Numbered from the stretch's first letter, positions 43,494 through 53,642 are shown. The stretch: DNA of 64,000 nt from Dyadobacter sp. CY323 (GCF_021390245.1 NZ_JAJUXH010000011.1:124001-188000), one strand, 5' to 3'. A program made the numbers and translations. The notes: generated from the sequence alone by a model not told the origin.

Positions 43494-46400
43494 ATGAAAT
43501 ACAACGAATATAAAAACCTGAGTTACCCGAAAATCGGGGATGAAGTGCTGCAATTCTGGAAAGACCATAAGATTTTTGAAGCTTCTGTCGATACCCGCGA
43601 AGGCGCACAGTCATTTACTTTTTTTGAAGGACCGCCGTCAGCGAACGGGACGCCTGGTATTCACCACGTTATGGCGCGCTCTATAAAAGATATTTTCTGC
43701 CGTTACAAAACGCTTCAAGGATTTCAGGTCAAACGCAAAGGTGGCTGGGATACGCATGGATTGCCCGTTGAATTGCAGGTTGAAAAAGAACTTGGCATTA
43801 CAAAAGACGATATAGGAAAAAGCATTTCGGTAGAAGAATACAATGAAAAATGTCGCCAGACGGTTATGAAGTTCACTGACCAATGGAATGACCTTACCGA
43901 AAAAATGGGCTACTGGGTTGACCTTGAAGATCCATATATCACTTACAAAAGCGATTACATCGAAAGCCTTTGGAATCTTCTTAAAAAGCTGTACGACAAA
44001 GGTTTATTATATAAAGGTTATACCATTCAACCTTATTCTCCGGCCGCAGGTACCGGACTTTCTTCGCATGAGCTGAACATGCCTGGAACGTATAAGGATG
44101 TGAAGGATACGACGATTGTGGCGATGTTCAAGGTGAAATCGCCTGAGGCTTACCAGGTCTTTGGAGACTTGGCAAGTCTTTTGGATATCCGTATCCTGGC
44201 CTGGACGACTACTCCCTGGACATTACCTGCAAACTCAGCTTTGACGGTTGGGGCGAACATTACTTATGTGTTGGTAAAAACTTTCAATCCTTACACCTAT
44301 GAGCCGGTGGCCGTAGTTCTGGCGAAAGATCTGATCGGTAAGTATTTTTCTGAAAAGTACCAGGACGATGATTTTGATGGCTTTGCTGCCAGCGACAAAA
44401 AGCATCTGCCCTGGTCTGTTTTGGCGGAATTTAAAGGAAAAGATCTGGAAGGTGTTGAATATGAGCAGTTACTGCCTTATGTCCAGCCGACCGTCGGGCC
44501 GTCGGGCAAACCAGCATTCCGTGTGATTCTCGGCGATTTTGTGACCACCGAAGATGGTACCGGCGTTGTACACACCTCCCCTACTTTCGGAGCGGATGAC
44601 TTTCGGGTTGCCCAGGCAAACGGAATTCCGTCCATTATGGTGAAAGATGAAAATGGGAAGGAAGTGCCGATTGTAGATCGTCGTGGAAGATTCGTAAAGG
44701 AAATTACCGACTACGCAGGTCGTTTCGTAAAGCCTGAGTACTATTCGGAAGAAGAACAAAATGATCCGGAATTCCGGCCGACCGACGTTTTGATCGCAAT
44801 CCGGTTGAAGGAAGAGGGAAAAGCATTTAAAGTTGAAAAATACGAGCACCCGTACCCGCATTGCTGGCGTACCGACAAACCGGTCCTTTATTACCCGCTC
44901 GATAGCTGGTTTATCAAAACCACTGCATTAAAAGACCGTCTGGTTGAATTGAACAAGACAATCAACTGGAAACCGGAAAGTACCGGTACCGGCAGGTTTG
45001 GAAACTGGCTTGAAAATCTGGTAGACTGGAATTTGTCCCGGTCGCGTTACTGGGGAACTCCGCTGCCGATCTGGCGCAATGATCATGGGGACGAAGTATG
45101 TATCGGTTCCATCGAAGAACTGAAAGATATGCTGGAAGAAGCGATCATTTCTGAGCATTTGACCAAAGAACAGGCCTGGCATAACTCTGAATATTTGCTA
45201 AAACTGGAACGCGGAGAGGCCGACCTTCATCGTCCCTATGTGGATAATGTAGTTCTGGTATCAAAACACGGCCACGTCATGCATCGCGAACCGGATCTGA
45301 TCGACGTTTGGTTCGATTCGGGGGCCATGCCGTATGCGCAGTGGCATTATCCATTTGAAAATCAAGAGATTTTTAACCAAAGCTACCCGGCCGATTTCAT
45401 ATCCGAAGGTGTGGATCAAACCCGCGGCTGGTTCTTTACATTACATGCAATCGCCGGAATGCTTTTCGATTCCGTTGCATTCAAAAATGTGGTTTCGACT
45501 GGCTTGGTTTTGGACAAAAATGGAAACAAAATGTCCAAACGTCTGGGCAATGCGGTGGATCCATTTACAACGCTGACGCAATACGGTCCCGACGCCACTC
45601 GCTGGTATATGATCACCAATGCAGAACCCTGGGACAACCTGAAATTCAACATCGAAGGAATCGGAGAAGTACAGCGCAAGTTTTTCGGAACACTTGTCAA
45701 TACGTACAATTTCTTCGCATTATATGCCAATCTGGATGGGTATGAGTTCCATGAAGCCAGCTCGATATCCATTGAGAAACGAACCGAACTGGATCGCTGG
45801 ATTTTGTCCAAACTGAATACGCTGATCAAAGAAGTAGGCGAGCAATTTGATGATTATAACCCAACAAAGGCTGGCCGATTGGTTCAGGATTTTGTGACGG
45901 ATCAACTGTCAAACTGGTACATCCGCCTCAATCGTCGCCGTTTCTGGAGTCCATCACAGGAAGCCGGGACCGGACTTACAGATGATAAAAAAGCGGCTTA
46001 TGAAACGTTGCAGCATTGCCTGGTAACCGTTTCGCAACTCATGTCGCCCATAGCCCCATTTTTCGCAGAATGGTTATATAAAAACCTGACGGATGGTGAC
46101 AGAGAAGCTTCGATTGCCAACAATACAGAACACAAATTCGATTCGGTACACCTTACTTACTGGCCAAAAGTGGAAGCCGATGTAATAGATGCTGACTTGG
46201 AAAAATCCATGGAACTGGCGCAAACGATCAGTTCGCTGGTGCATTCGATCCGGAAAGGTCACAAAATAAAAGTGCGTCAACCATTATCGAAAATATTGAT
46301 CCCGGTATTGAGTGATGAAACAAAACGCCAGATCGAGCAGGTAACCTCCATTATTTTGAATGAGGTAAATGTTAAAACGGTCGAGTTTGTCCATGATGAC

Positions 46401-46943
46401 AGCGGCATTCTTAAAAAGAAGATCAAGCCGAATTTCAAAACCTTGGGTCCAAAATTCGGGCCGAAAATGAAGGAAGTAGCCGCCGCCATTTCCGCGATGA
46501 CCGAAGCTGAAATCAAGGATATCGAGCGAAATGGCACAATCAGTCTGAATGCAGCTACCTCTCCGATTGACATCGCGATCAGTGATGTTGAAATTATCGC
46601 GGAAGATGTTCCGGGATGGCTCGTCGCCAGTGAAGGTGGACTGACTGTCGCATTGGATATTACTGTAACCGATGAATTGCGCCTGGAAGGTATTGCACGT
46701 GATTTTGTAAACCGTGTTCAAAACCTCCGCAAAGACAGTGGTTTTGATGTTACGGATAAGATCAAAATTACCCTGCAAAACAATGACGGTCTGCTAGCTA
46801 ATGCGGTTACTGCAAACAAAGAATATATCTGCCAGGAAGTCCAGGCATTGGATCTGAGCCTTGTTACCGATTTGAATGGCGAAGCGAAGGAAATCGAAAT
46901 GGATGAGTTTCTGCTGAAAGTGAAGATCGAGGTGGTTTCGTAA
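43494..46943 (+). CDS. ileS: Isoleucyl-tRNA synthetase (type-2-like)
   Basis: 1149-residue class Ia synthetase that charges tRNA-Ile. The HIGH-equivalent motif reads PPSANGTPGIHHVMA, then GWDTHGLPVE; the editing domain spans about 200-420; KMSKR is present as GNKMSKRLGN. The tRNA-binding C-terminal half ends in a DUF5915-like region and lacks the Cys-rich zinc finger of E. coli-type IleRS. Length and C-terminus fit the eukaryote-like IleS2 group. Monocistronic or followed by the SDR gene 59 bases downstream. Confidence 0.95.
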   Translation: MKYNEYKNLSYPKIGDEVLQFWKDHKIFEASVDTREGAQSFTFFEGPPSANGTPGIHHVMARSIKDIFCRYKTLQGFQVKRKGGWDTHGLPVELQVEKELGITKDDIGKSISVEEYNEKCRQTVMKFTDQWNDLTEKMGYWVDLEDPYITYKSDYIESLWNLLKKLYDKGLLYKGYTIQPYSPAAGTGLSSHELNMPGTYKDVKDTTIVAMFKVKSPEAYQVFGDLASLLDIRILAWTTTPWTLPANSALTVGANITYVLVKTFNPYTYEPVAVVLAKDLIGKYFSEKYQDDDFDGFAASDKKHLPWSVLAEFKGKDLEGVEYEQLLPYVQPTVGPSGKPAFRVILGDFVTTEDGTGVVHTSPTFGADDFRVAQANGIPSIMVKDENGKEVPIVDRRGRFVKEITDYAGRFVKPEYYSEEEQNDPEFRPTDVLIAIRLKEEGKAFKVEKYEHPYPHCWRTDKPVLYYPLDSWFIKTTALKDRLVELNKTINWKPESTGTGRFGNWLENLVDWNLSRSRYWGTPLPIWRNDHGDEVCIGSIEELKDMLEEAIISEHLTKEQAWHNSEYLLKLERGEADLHRPYVDNVVLVSKHGHVMHREPDLIDVWFDSGAMPYAQWHYPFENQEIFNQSYPADFISEGVDQTRGWFFTLHAIAGMLFDSVAFKNVVSTGLVLDKNGNKMSKRLGNAVDPFTTLTQYGPDATRWYMITNAEPWDNLKFNIEGIGEVQRKFFGTLVNTYNFFALYANLDGYEFHEASSISIEKRTELDRWILSKLNTLIKEVGEQFDDYNPTKAGRLVQDFVTDQLSNWYIRLNRRRFWSPSQEAGTGLTDDKKAAYETLQHCLVTVSQLMSPIAPFFAEWLYKNLTDGDREASIANNTEHKFDSVHLTYWPKVEADVIDADLEKSMELAQTISSLVHSIRKGHKIKVRQPLSKILIPVLSDETKRQIEQVTSIILNEVNVKTVEFVHDDSGILKKKIKPNFKTLGPKFGPKMKEVAAAISAMTEAEIKDIERNGTISLNAATSPIDIAISDVEIIAEDVPGWLVASEGGLTVALDITVTDELRLEGIARDFVNRVQNLRKDSGFDVTDKIKITLQNNDGLLANAVTANKEYICQEVQALDLSLVTDLNGEAKEIEMDEFLLKVKIEVVS

Positions 46944-47002
46944 TGCATCCAGACCAGTCCATCTATTTTGAAGGAAGTACACTATTAAAGAAATAGGCTT
47001 GT

Positions 47003-47782
47003 ATGCAGTTAAAAAACGCAACAGCAATTATAACAGGCGGTGCTTCCGGATTAGGGGAAGCCACCGCCCGTTTGTTTTTGAAGCAGGGTGCAAATGTGGC
47101 AGTGCTCGATCTGAATGAAGTGCTGGGGCAAAAGCTTGAAAGTGAATTTCCGGGTCGTCTTAAGTTTGTAAAAACGGATGTTTCGGGTGAAACTGAAGTA
47201 CAGAATGCGATCGATAAAATACTATCGCTTTTCGGCTCCTTTAAAATCGTCGTGAACTGCGCTGGAATTGCTCCGGCCCGGAAAATCGTCGGAAAAACCG
47301 ATGGCATTTACGGCCCGCACGCGCTTGATGTTTTTGAAAAAACGATAAAAATCAACCTGACTGGGACATTCAATGTCATGCGCCTGGCCGCCTTTGCAAT
47401 GGAGAAAAACCAGCCAAATGACGAAGGTGAGCGAGGCGTGATCATCAATACAGCCTCCATATCCGCCTATGATGGGCAAATGGGTCAGGTTGCTTATGCT
47501 GCCAGCAAGGGTGGTATTGTCAGCATGACTTTACCTGTCGCGCGCGATCTCGCTAAGTCAGGTATCCGGGTTATGGCAATCGCCCCGGGTTTATTTGAAA
47601 CCCCATTGATGCTCGGCTTACCCGAAGACGCGCGGATTTCGCTCGGACAGCAAATACCATTTCCTTCCCGCCTCGGACGACCTTCTGAATATGCCCTGCT
47701 TGCCAAATCCATTGTCGAAAATCCGATGTTGAATGGCGAGGTCATCCGTCTTGATGGTGCGATCAGGATGGCGCCCAGATAG
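47003..47782 (+). CDS. SDR, 3-hydroxyacyl-CoA dehydrogenase type II-like
   Basis: 259-residue classical [15 protein letters not shown] for NAD, Asp at the end of the second strand (AVLDLNE), NCAGIAPA, the catalytic Ser in [14 protein letters not shown], and YAASKGG with Tyr and Lys. The segment [23 protein letters not shown] and the end [15 protein letters not shown] closely recall HSD17B10-type 3-hydroxy(-2-methyl)acyl-CoA dehydrogenases of beta-oxidation and branched-chain degradation. No other beta-oxidation gene is in the window. Confidence 0.88.
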   Translation: MQLKNATAIITGGASGLGEATARLFLKQGANVAVLDLNEVLGQKLESEFPGRLKFVKTDVSGETEVQNAIDKILSLFGSFKIVVNCAGIAPARKIVGKTDGIYGPHALDVFEKTIKINLTGTFNVMRLAAFAMEKNQPNDEGERGVIINTASISAYDGQMGQVAYAASKGGIVSMTLPVARDLAKSGIRVMAIAPGLFETPLMLGLPEDARISLGQQIPFPSRLGRPSEYALLAKSIVENPMLNGEVIRLDGAIRMAPR

Positions 47783-47822
47783 TTATCCGCTTTTTTAAGA
47801 AATAATGCTATCTTGGAGCACG

Positions 47823-48212
47823 ATGAAACTATTCCAGAAAAGATCAGAACGAAAGTCAGTAATCCATTGCCTGCTGCTGGCAATACTTTCTGCTGGTATA
47901 TTTCTTCTTCATGAAACCGGTCCGGGTATTTCGTCAACGCCTCGGGAAGCCACTTCCGTTGCAATGGGTTTTCGGAGCTACCAGCGGAATATTCCTGGCA
48001 TATTTCACCTTACTTATTCTGCCAGAAATCAAGAGCGTAATAAATGCTCGGTATTTTTAATATTACAAGCGTTAAGTTCACAAGCCGACCACCGGGTTCC
48101 TGTAACTATCGGCAGATTGGAAACAGAACTACCCGTTTTACATATCAATCCAACGCAACATTTTCGGAGCAGATCCCTCGCATCCGAAGATTCTTTCATT
48201 TCATTTTCCTGA
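47823..48212 (+). CDS. Hypothetical protein with N-terminal membrane helix
   Basis: 129 residues from the ATG at 47823, which has TTGGAGCACG as a plausible ribosome site. A basic start (KLFQKRSERK) precedes one hydrophobic helix (about 15-29), then a polar Ser/Arg/His-rich tail without recognised domain. Codon use and tail composition look less gene-like than the neighbours, so it may be spurious. No homologous family is recognised. Confidence 0.4.
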   Translation: MKLFQKRSERKSVIHCLLLAILSAGIFLLHETGPGISSTPREATSVAMGFRSYQRNIPGIFHLTYSARNQERNKCSVFLILQALSSQADHRVPVTIGRLETELPVLHINPTQHFRSRSLASEDSFISFS

Positions 48213-48350
48213 ATAATATCCGGCTTAGCTGGCTTGATTGACACCGCCAAACAGAATCGCGGTAGAATCAGTGTCGACTTACAGCTCCATTAAGGCTGAT
48301 CCTGCCTCAGGAACTCGCCATGTTCTGTTATTCAAAAATCTGCATTGGAA

Positions 48351-48515
48351 ATGAAAATCTATATTGTTAATCTGTTAAAAAATACCCGAAAATGGCTCAG
48401 ACGTCTTGTAATTTCCTACATGCTCGGCTTTGCCAGCGCGATTGACCAGGACACAAAGTCCATTGACGATACCTTTTTTAAGATCGAACAAACGATTCCT
48501 GACAAAAAGGGATGA
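48351..48515 (+). CDS. Small ORF, 54 residues, unknown function
   Basis: MKIYIVNLLKNTRKW begins a 54-codon frame that is basic and amphipathic in its first half and acidic-polar in the second (DQDTKSIDDTFFKIEQTI). The stop (TGA at 48513) overlaps the promoter region of the following nucleotidase gene. It is too short to be sure of, but the amino-acid composition is protein-like and the frame fills the gap between genes. Confidence 0.4.
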   Translation: MKIYIVNLLKNTRKWLRRLVISYMLGFASAIDQDTKSIDDTFFKIEQTIPDKKG

Positions 48516-48523
48516 TATATTTG
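48516..48523 (+). promoter_or_regulatory. Promoter -7 element (TATATTTG) of the nucleotidase gene
   Basis: Exact TAnnTTTG match 27 bases upstream of the start codon at 48551. Confidence 0.55.
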
Positions 48524-48550
48524 TTGCATTAAGTTATAAATGAAATTAAA

Positions 48551-49102
48551 ATGGGAATGAAGAGAAAATCGATCGCGATCGATATGGATAATGTGATCGC
48601 TGACATTGAAACCAACTGGATTGACAAATACAATAACGAATTTGGGACAAAAATCACAAAATCAGATTTACAAGGAATACCTGAGCATGAGGCATTTCCA
48701 GATCCTGCGGCAGCATGGAACCTGATTTACAGACCTGGCTTTTTCCGTCATGCGCCGGTGATCCAGGGAGCACAGGAAGCGTTATCGAAACTTCAGGAAC
48801 ATTTCGATATTTTCATCGTCTCAGCCGCGATGGAATTCCCAAATTCACTATTGGAAAAGCATGACTGGCTTCACGAACATTTCCCATTCATTTCGTGGAA
48901 GAATATCGTTTTTTGCGGTGACAAGAGTGTTATTGCTACTGATTATCTCATCGACGACCACTTGAAGAATCTCGATTTCTGCAAAGGGATGCCGATTCTT
49001 TTCACCGCAGGGCATAATGTGAATGTGACAAGGCACAAAAGAGTGAACAGCTGGGTTGAGGTGCTTGAATTGATGGAAAAGGAATTGGAAAACTCTATTT
49101 GA
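48551..49102 (+). CDS. 5'(3')-deoxyribonucleotidase-like HAD phosphatase (NT5C family)
   Basis: 183-residue HAD protein. It has AIDMDNVIADIE with the two catalytic Asp of motif I, FIVSAAMEFPNSL for motif II, and YLIDDHLKNL for motif IV. The short cap region and DMDxVxAD form are those of mitochondrial/cytosolic deoxyribonucleotidases and bacterial YorS/YqfW-type relatives, which dephosphorylate deoxynucleoside monophosphates. Its end overlaps the convergent toxin gene by 8 bases. Confidence 0.85.
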   Translation: MGMKRKSIAIDMDNVIADIETNWIDKYNNEFGTKITKSDLQGIPEHEAFPDPAAAWNLIYRPGFFRHAPVIQGAQEALSKLQEHFDIFIVSAAMEFPNSLLEKHDWLHEHFPFISWKNIVFCGDKSVIATDYLIDDHLKNLDFCKGMPILFTAGHNVNVTRHKRVNSWVEVLELMEKELENSI

Positions 49103-49424
49103 GAATGTCAAAAATCTTTTGAGTTACACTGACCATTATGCCACCATTAACAACTCCCGCTTTCCGAACAATAATCCCTTTATGAGCAGTAAAGATTCTC
49201 GCCGGCCTGATAAAGCTATCAACGGGAAGTGAGCCGGTTGCAAAATCTTTGGAGCAAAGTGAGATTGCATGCCTGTCACGACCATTTTGAGAGGTAATTT
49301 GGCACAGCAATATATCATCTCCGTCCAGATCGGCCAATACGAGTGCGGGTCGCTTTTTTGAACCTGACAAATCTGAAAATGGGAAAGGTATTACTACAAT
49401 CTCGCCTTTTATAAATTTTCCCAC
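49095..49424 (-). CDS. MazF/PemK-type toxin
   Basis: 109 residues from the GTG at 49424. The opening KFIKGEIVVIPFPFSDLSGSKKRPALVL is the PemK/MazF signature, and GIIVRKAGVV with the final helix completes the fold. Such proteins are sequence-specific mRNA endoribonucleases. The GTG lies inside the end of the antitoxin gene (16-base overlap, different frame), giving coupled translation. The frame also extends to a TTG at 49451, less likely. Confidence 0.82.
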   Translation of the reverse strand: MGKFIKGEIVVIPFPFSDLSGSKKRPALVLADLDGDDILLCQITSQNGRDRHAISLCSKDFATGSLPVDSFIRPARIFTAHKGIIVRKAGVVNGGIMVSVTQKIFDILK

Positions 49425-49627
49425 GCTTTGTCTTCTTCCGGGGTAGACCAATCCGTTGACAATACTTGCTGGCTAGCGAAGTGGGTAAGACTTACGTCGG
49501 ACGACTGTGGGGCTGCGGCCGGCTCATTTACGGTATGCACGATTACCTCAACTTTTTTCCCAACAAAAGACTTTGGAAGATGAATCAAGACATCACGGTC
49601 ATTAGGCACTAACATTGTTCTTATCAT
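49409..49627 (-). CDS. Antitoxin partner of the MazF-type toxin
   Basis: 72-residue acidic-tailed protein. The N-terminal half (NDRDVLIHLPKSFVGKKVEVIVH) looks like a small beta-strand DNA-binding or dimer unit, and the C-terminus STPEEDKAWENL is the typical short toxin-blocking tail (DUF2281-like antitoxins end this way). Placed directly before the toxin and overlapping its start. Antitoxin role is inferred from position and tail motif. Confidence 0.72.
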   Translation of the reverse strand: MIRTMLVPNDRDVLIHLPKSFVGKKVEVIVHTVNEPAAAPQSSDVSLTHFASQQVLSTDWSTPEEDKAWENL

Positions 49628-49677
49628 AGCATGTATATTAAACCTGGTTTAAAGATAGGATTTATTTTCAGAACAAA

Positions 49678-51696
49678 TCAAACCGTCTCCTTCACCTTTT
49701 CCTTCAACTGCAGCAATTCATCACGCAGCCTTGCAGCTTCCAGAAAGTCGAGATCGCGGGCGGCGGCTTCCATTTTTCGCTGTGTTTCTGCGATGAGCTT
49801 GGTCAAGTCGTTTTTACCCATATACTGAACAACCGGATCGGCGGCAATGCGGACTTCGCTCGGCTCTACGTACACTTTCCGGACTTTCGAATCGGCCACG
49901 GAAGTCTGCTCCATTATTGCTTCCCTGGATTTCAGGATCGTTTTTGGGACAATGCCATGTTCGATATTGTATTCAATCTGCAAGGCCCGACGGCGGTTCG
50001 TTTCGTCGATTGCGAGTTGCATCGAACCTGTCATCACATCGGCATACATAATTACTTTTCCGCGATCGTTACGCGCCGCGCGACCGATGGTTTGGATCAT
50101 CGAGCGTGTGTCTCTCAAAAACCCTTCTTTATCCGCGTCCATAATGGCTACGAGTGAAACCTCTGGCAAATCCAACCCTTCACGAAGCAAATTCACTCCT
50201 ACCAGTACATCGAAAACCCCAAGTCGCAATTCACGCAAAATTTCCACACGATCAAGTGTTTTGACTTCTGAGTGAATGTACCGGCATTTGATACCGACAC
50301 GATCCAGATATTTACTTAATTCCTCGGCCATCCGTTTGGTTAGCGTGGTAATGAGCACCCGATCGCCCATTTTGATCCGTTTTGTAATTTCCTCCAAAAG
50401 ATCATCAATCTGGTTCAAACTTGGCCTGACCTCGATTTCCGGATCCAGAAGACCCGTGGGGCGGATGATTTGTTCCACAACTACCCCCTCGGATTTGCGC
50501 AATTCATAGTCAGCCGGGGTTGCACTCACGAAAATCGTTTGCGGCGTCATATCTTCAAATTCCTGAAAAGTAAGCGGACGATTATCCATGGCGGAAGGAA
50601 GACGAAATCCGTACTCAACCAGCTGTTCCTTTCTGGAACGGTCACCGCCCCACATGGCGCGGATCTGCGGCATGGTCACGTGACTCTCGTCGACCACCAT
50701 TAAAAAGTCACTTGGAAAATAGTCTAAAAGACAGAAAGGCCGCTGCCCGGTAAGTCGCCTGTCAAAGTAGCGGGAGTAATTTTCAATGCCCGAGCAATAT
50801 CCCAGTTCGCGCATCATTTCCATATCAAATTCGGTACGTTCTTTGACACGCTCGGCTTCCGCCAATCTGCCTTCACTTGTAAAAAACTTGATCTGCATAG
50901 CCAGGTCGTCCTGGATTTCTTTGATGGATTGCATGAGCACATCCCGGCCTGTCACGAAAAGATTGGCAGGAAAAACAGCAATTGCACGTTCCGAAGAAAT
51001 CTTTTTACCCGTTTCAGGTTCAATGCGCTGGATTTCTTCTATTTCGTCCCCGAAAAAAATAAAACGATATGCGAAATCAGCATAACCCGGAAATACATCG
51101 ACAGTATCGCCTTTGACCCGGAATGTCCCGCGATTGAATTCAACTTCCGTGCGGCTGTAAAGAATTTCCACCAGTCGGAACAGGAACTGATTTCGGCTCA
51201 CAATGTCACCTACCCTCGCGCTGACAATGCTTTTTTTGTACTCATTTGGGTTTCCCGCACCGTAAATGCAGGATACCGATGCCACCACGATCACATCCCG
51301 CCTGCCGCTCATTAATGACGACACAGTATGCAACCGCAGCTTTTCGATCTCCTGATTGATCGCCAGGTCTTTTTCTATGTATGTATTGGTGCTGGAAATG
51401 AAGGCTTCCGGCTGGTAGTAGTCGTAGTAGCTAATGAAATACTCAACCGCATTATTAGGGAAAAACTGTTTGAATTCACCGTATAACTGGGCAGCCAATG
51501 TTTTGTTATGACTGAGAACCAGTGTTGGTTTTTTGACCTGCGCAACCACGTTGGCGACTGTAAAAGTCTTTCCCGAACCGGTTACTCCAAGCAAGGTTTG
51601 GGCGGGTTCACCGGCTTCAATTCCCTGAATAAGTTGTTCAATTGCTTCGGGCTGATCGCCCGTAGGTGAATAAATGGAAGTGAGTTCGAAGTCCAT
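49678..51696 (-). CDS. uvrB: Excinuclease ABC subunit B
   Basis: 672 residues, normal UvrB length. DNA damage verification subunit of nucleotide excision repair. Walker A is [13 protein letters not shown]; the beta-hairpin region is [15 protein letters not shown]; the DEAD-like motif is VVDESHVT; helicase motifs V and VI are [19 protein letters not shown] and QTIGRAARN; a C-terminal UVR domain ([29 protein letters not shown]) binds UvrC. Not in an operon with uvrA or uvrC here. Confidence 0.97.
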   Translation of the reverse strand: MDFELTSIYSPTGDQPEAIEQLIQGIEAGEPAQTLLGVTGSGKTFTVANVVAQVKKPTLVLSHNKTLAAQLYGEFKQFFPNNAVEYFISYYDYYQPEAFISSTNTYIEKDLAINQEIEKLRLHTVSSLMSGRRDVIVVASVSCIYGAGNPNEYKKSIVSARVGDIVSRNQFLFRLVEILYSRTEVEFNRGTFRVKGDTVDVFPGYADFAYRFIFFGDEIEEIQRIEPETGKKISSERAIAVFPANLFVTGRDVLMQSIKEIQDDLAMQIKFFTSEGRLAEAERVKERTEFDMEMMRELGYCSGIENYSRYFDRRLTGQRPFCLLDYFPSDFLMVVDESHVTMPQIRAMWGGDRSRKEQLVEYGFRLPSAMDNRPLTFQEFEDMTPQTIFVSATPADYELRKSEGVVVEQIIRPTGLLDPEIEVRPSLNQIDDLLEEITKRIKMGDRVLITTLTKRMAEELSKYLDRVGIKCRYIHSEVKTLDRVEILRELRLGVFDVLVGVNLLREGLDLPEVSLVAIMDADKEGFLRDTRSMIQTIGRAARNDRGKVIMYADVMTGSMQLAIDETNRRRALQIEYNIEHGIVPKTILKSREAIMEQTSVADSKVRKVYVEPSEVRIAADPVVQYMGKNDLTKLIAETQRKMEAAARDLDFLEAARLRDELLQLKEKVKETV

Positions 51697-51772
51697 GACA
51701 AAGTATAAGGCCCAAGGCTTGCCGTAACGGAGTTACATAATGGAGTTACCGAAACGGGGTTGCCCTAAAATA

Positions 51773-51817
51773 ATTAACGCATTTTAAAGATAGATTAGTT
51801 CTTTAAAATGCGTTAAT
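51773..51817. terminator. Hairpin terminator upstream of uvrB
   Basis: Perfect 17-bp stem, ATTAACGCATTTTAAAG (51773-51789) with its complement at 51801-51817, over an 11-base loop. It lies between the stop of the JmjC-like gene at 51836 and the start of uvrB, so it should end the JmjC-like transcript. Confidence 0.75.
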
Positions 51818-51835
51818 GCCGTTGGTTAAACTATT

Positions 51836-52690
51836 TTATGCTTGTCTTCTTAAAACCGTTTCTGCGTTTTCAGCGGCCTTTTTTTCTTTCCAATGCTGCC
51901 AACCGATACCGAGCAGCTTGGTCATGCTTTTATCCACAAACGTGTGACGCACCAGGTTCATTCCACCGCGTACGGCAGTAAAAATGGAGTTGTTGGCACG
52001 CAATGCAAGACTAAAACCACCATCGACGTAACGGATGTAATGCCACCACAACGAAGGTATAAAGATCGTTTCACCATGTAGTAATGTCGTTTCGTGGCCT
52101 ACCGCTCCTTTCAACGCCGGGAAGCGTTCGTAATCCGGGTTGATGGGGTCCACTTTACTCATTACCGTAAACGGGTGATGATAGAGACGGCTACTTTCCT
52201 CGGGTGAAAACAGGATTATCTGTTTACGTGTCTGGAACTGGGTCAGGAAAACGTTGGAGCAATCCATGTCATAATGCAGGCTCGTAATGGATCCCTGGCC
52301 ACCGAAGAAAACAAACTTATATGATTTCAAAAAGCCATCCATGATCGTCGGGAAACGGATGTCGTTCGCGAGCTCGGGTATTTTTTTGAAAATATCGAAA
52401 AGAAAGATCCGCAAGTCAGTCGGGCCCTTTTGAATGAGCGAAAGATACTCTCCGAACTTCATCGTCTTCGCAATCTGGAAATACTTGTCAGCGTCGTGAA
52501 GATGATTATCCACCAATGGCACATCCAGATTGCCATGATTTTCCCTAAGCCATTCAAACGTCCATTTTTCGACCGCAGGCCAATCTTTCGCCAGGTCAGT
52601 AAAAACGACAGGTTTACTTGGTTTTAGATAATTTTCTATAAATTCTTCACGGGTAAGACCGCTACGCTTTTCTATGGGCACTAATTTCAT
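51836..52690 (-). CDS. Cupin-like (JmjC/cupin_8) Fe(II)/2-oxoglutarate oxygenase-type protein
   Basis: 284 residues from the ATG at 52690. Opening PIEKRSGLTREEFIENYLKPSKPVVFTDLAKDWPA is typical of cupin_8 proteins. The iron facial triad is visible as SLHYDMDCSN (His-x-Asp) and, after ETIFIPSLWWHYIRY, the second His. Such proteins hydroxylate protein or small-molecule substrates in other organisms; the substrate here is unknown. A C-terminal helix rich in Lys and Glu follows. A TAnnTTTG element lies 38 bases upstream. Confidence 0.85.
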   Translation of the reverse strand: MKLVPIEKRSGLTREEFIENYLKPSKPVVFTDLAKDWPAVEKWTFEWLRENHGNLDVPLVDNHLHDADKYFQIAKTMKFGEYLSLIQKGPTDLRIFLFDIFKKIPELANDIRFPTIMDGFLKSYKFVFFGGQGSITSLHYDMDCSNVFLTQFQTRKQIILFSPEESSRLYHHPFTVMSKVDPINPDYERFPALKGAVGHETTLLHGETIFIPSLWWHYIRYVDGGFSLALRANNSIFTAVRGGMNLVRHTFVDKSMTKLLGIGWQHWKEKKAAENAETVLRRQA

Positions 52691-52728
52691 AATCAGAAAC
52701 AGAGTAAAAAGGTAATCGAATGCCTTGT

Positions 52729-52736
52729 CAAATGTA
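52729..52736 (-). promoter_or_regulatory. Promoter -7 element of the JmjC-like gene
   Basis: CAAATGTA on plus (TACATTTG on minus) matches TAnnTTTG, giving a leader of about 30 bases. Confidence 0.5.
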
Positions 52737-52832
52737 TTAAAGAGATTGCAAAAATGTAAATTTAAAAAAATATAATGATAAGTATTCTTTATTATATATA
52801 GGTTAAGTAGGATATAATAACCAGTACCCACA

Positions 52833-53642
52833 ATGAAATATCTCACTTTCGCGCCACCACCCGCATTAGCGGGTTTCGTCAGGTACTACTGGGCCCTGGA
52901 ACACCAGGTATCGGTCGAAAATCCGTATGTACACCGCACCATGGCAGACGGCTGCGCGGAGCTGATCTTTCATTATAAAGGAAGGTTTGAAGAATTTAAA
53001 CCGGCTGGTTCCACGGAATTATCGTTTACCTCCGGGGTTCACGGACCGACAGACCACTTCAGACGATTCAGTATCAATCAGGATTTTGGGATCTTTGGCG
53101 TATATCTGTACCCATTTGCCATTCCGGTACTTTTTGGTATCCCATCAACCGAGGTCATCAATGAAATGCCGGACCTGATCACTTTTCTTGGAAAAGACGG
53201 GGATAAACTGGAAAATGAAATGATGCTGGCCCCGGATAATCTCGTCAGGGTTTCTATTTTGAATGCTTTTTTAGAAAAACGCCTGAGCAGCCAGCCAACG
53301 CGGGAACCGGCTGTTTTTTCAGTAATCAGTCAGATAATTAAAGGAAATGGGATTGCGAATGTCCCGGAGCTTGCCGCGCAAAGTTTTCTTTCCACACGAC
53401 AGTTTGAGCGCAAGTTCAAAGCTTTTTCAGGTTTTAGTCCCAAACTTTTCACCCGGATCATCCGGTTTCATGCGGCCATGGATGCTTACGGCGATCCGGA
53501 TCGCTCACTGACCGACATCGCATATGATTGCGGTTATTACGATCAATCCCATTTTATTCATGAGTTTAAAACATTCTCCGGCGAACATCCGAAAGTCTAT
53601 TTTTCGGGCCGGGCGGAAGGTACCGGGTACCGCGATGCATAA
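52833..53642 (+). CDS. AraC-family transcriptional regulator (DUF6597-type sensor)
   Basis: 269 residues. The N-terminal domain (about 1-150), starting MKYLTFAPPPALAGFVRYYW and containing MADGCAELIFHY, is of the DUF6597 type found in many Bacteroidota AraC regulators. The C-terminal double helix-turn-helix (about 165-262) has LAAQSFLSTRQFERKFKAF and TDIAYDCGYYDQSHFIHEFK followed by the GEHPKVY end. It probably regulates the VOC gene or others directly downstream. Effector unknown. Confidence 0.9.
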   Translation: MKYLTFAPPPALAGFVRYYWALEHQVSVENPYVHRTMADGCAELIFHYKGRFEEFKPAGSTELSFTSGVHGPTDHFRRFSINQDFGIFGVYLYPFAIPVLFGIPSTEVINEMPDLITFLGKDGDKLENEMMLAPDNLVRVSILNAFLEKRLSSQPTREPAVFSVISQIIKGNGIANVPELAAQSFLSTRQFERKFKAFSGFSPKLFTRIIRFHAAMDAYGDPDRSLTDIAYDCGYYDQSHFIHEFKTFSGEHPKVYFSGRAEGTGYRDA

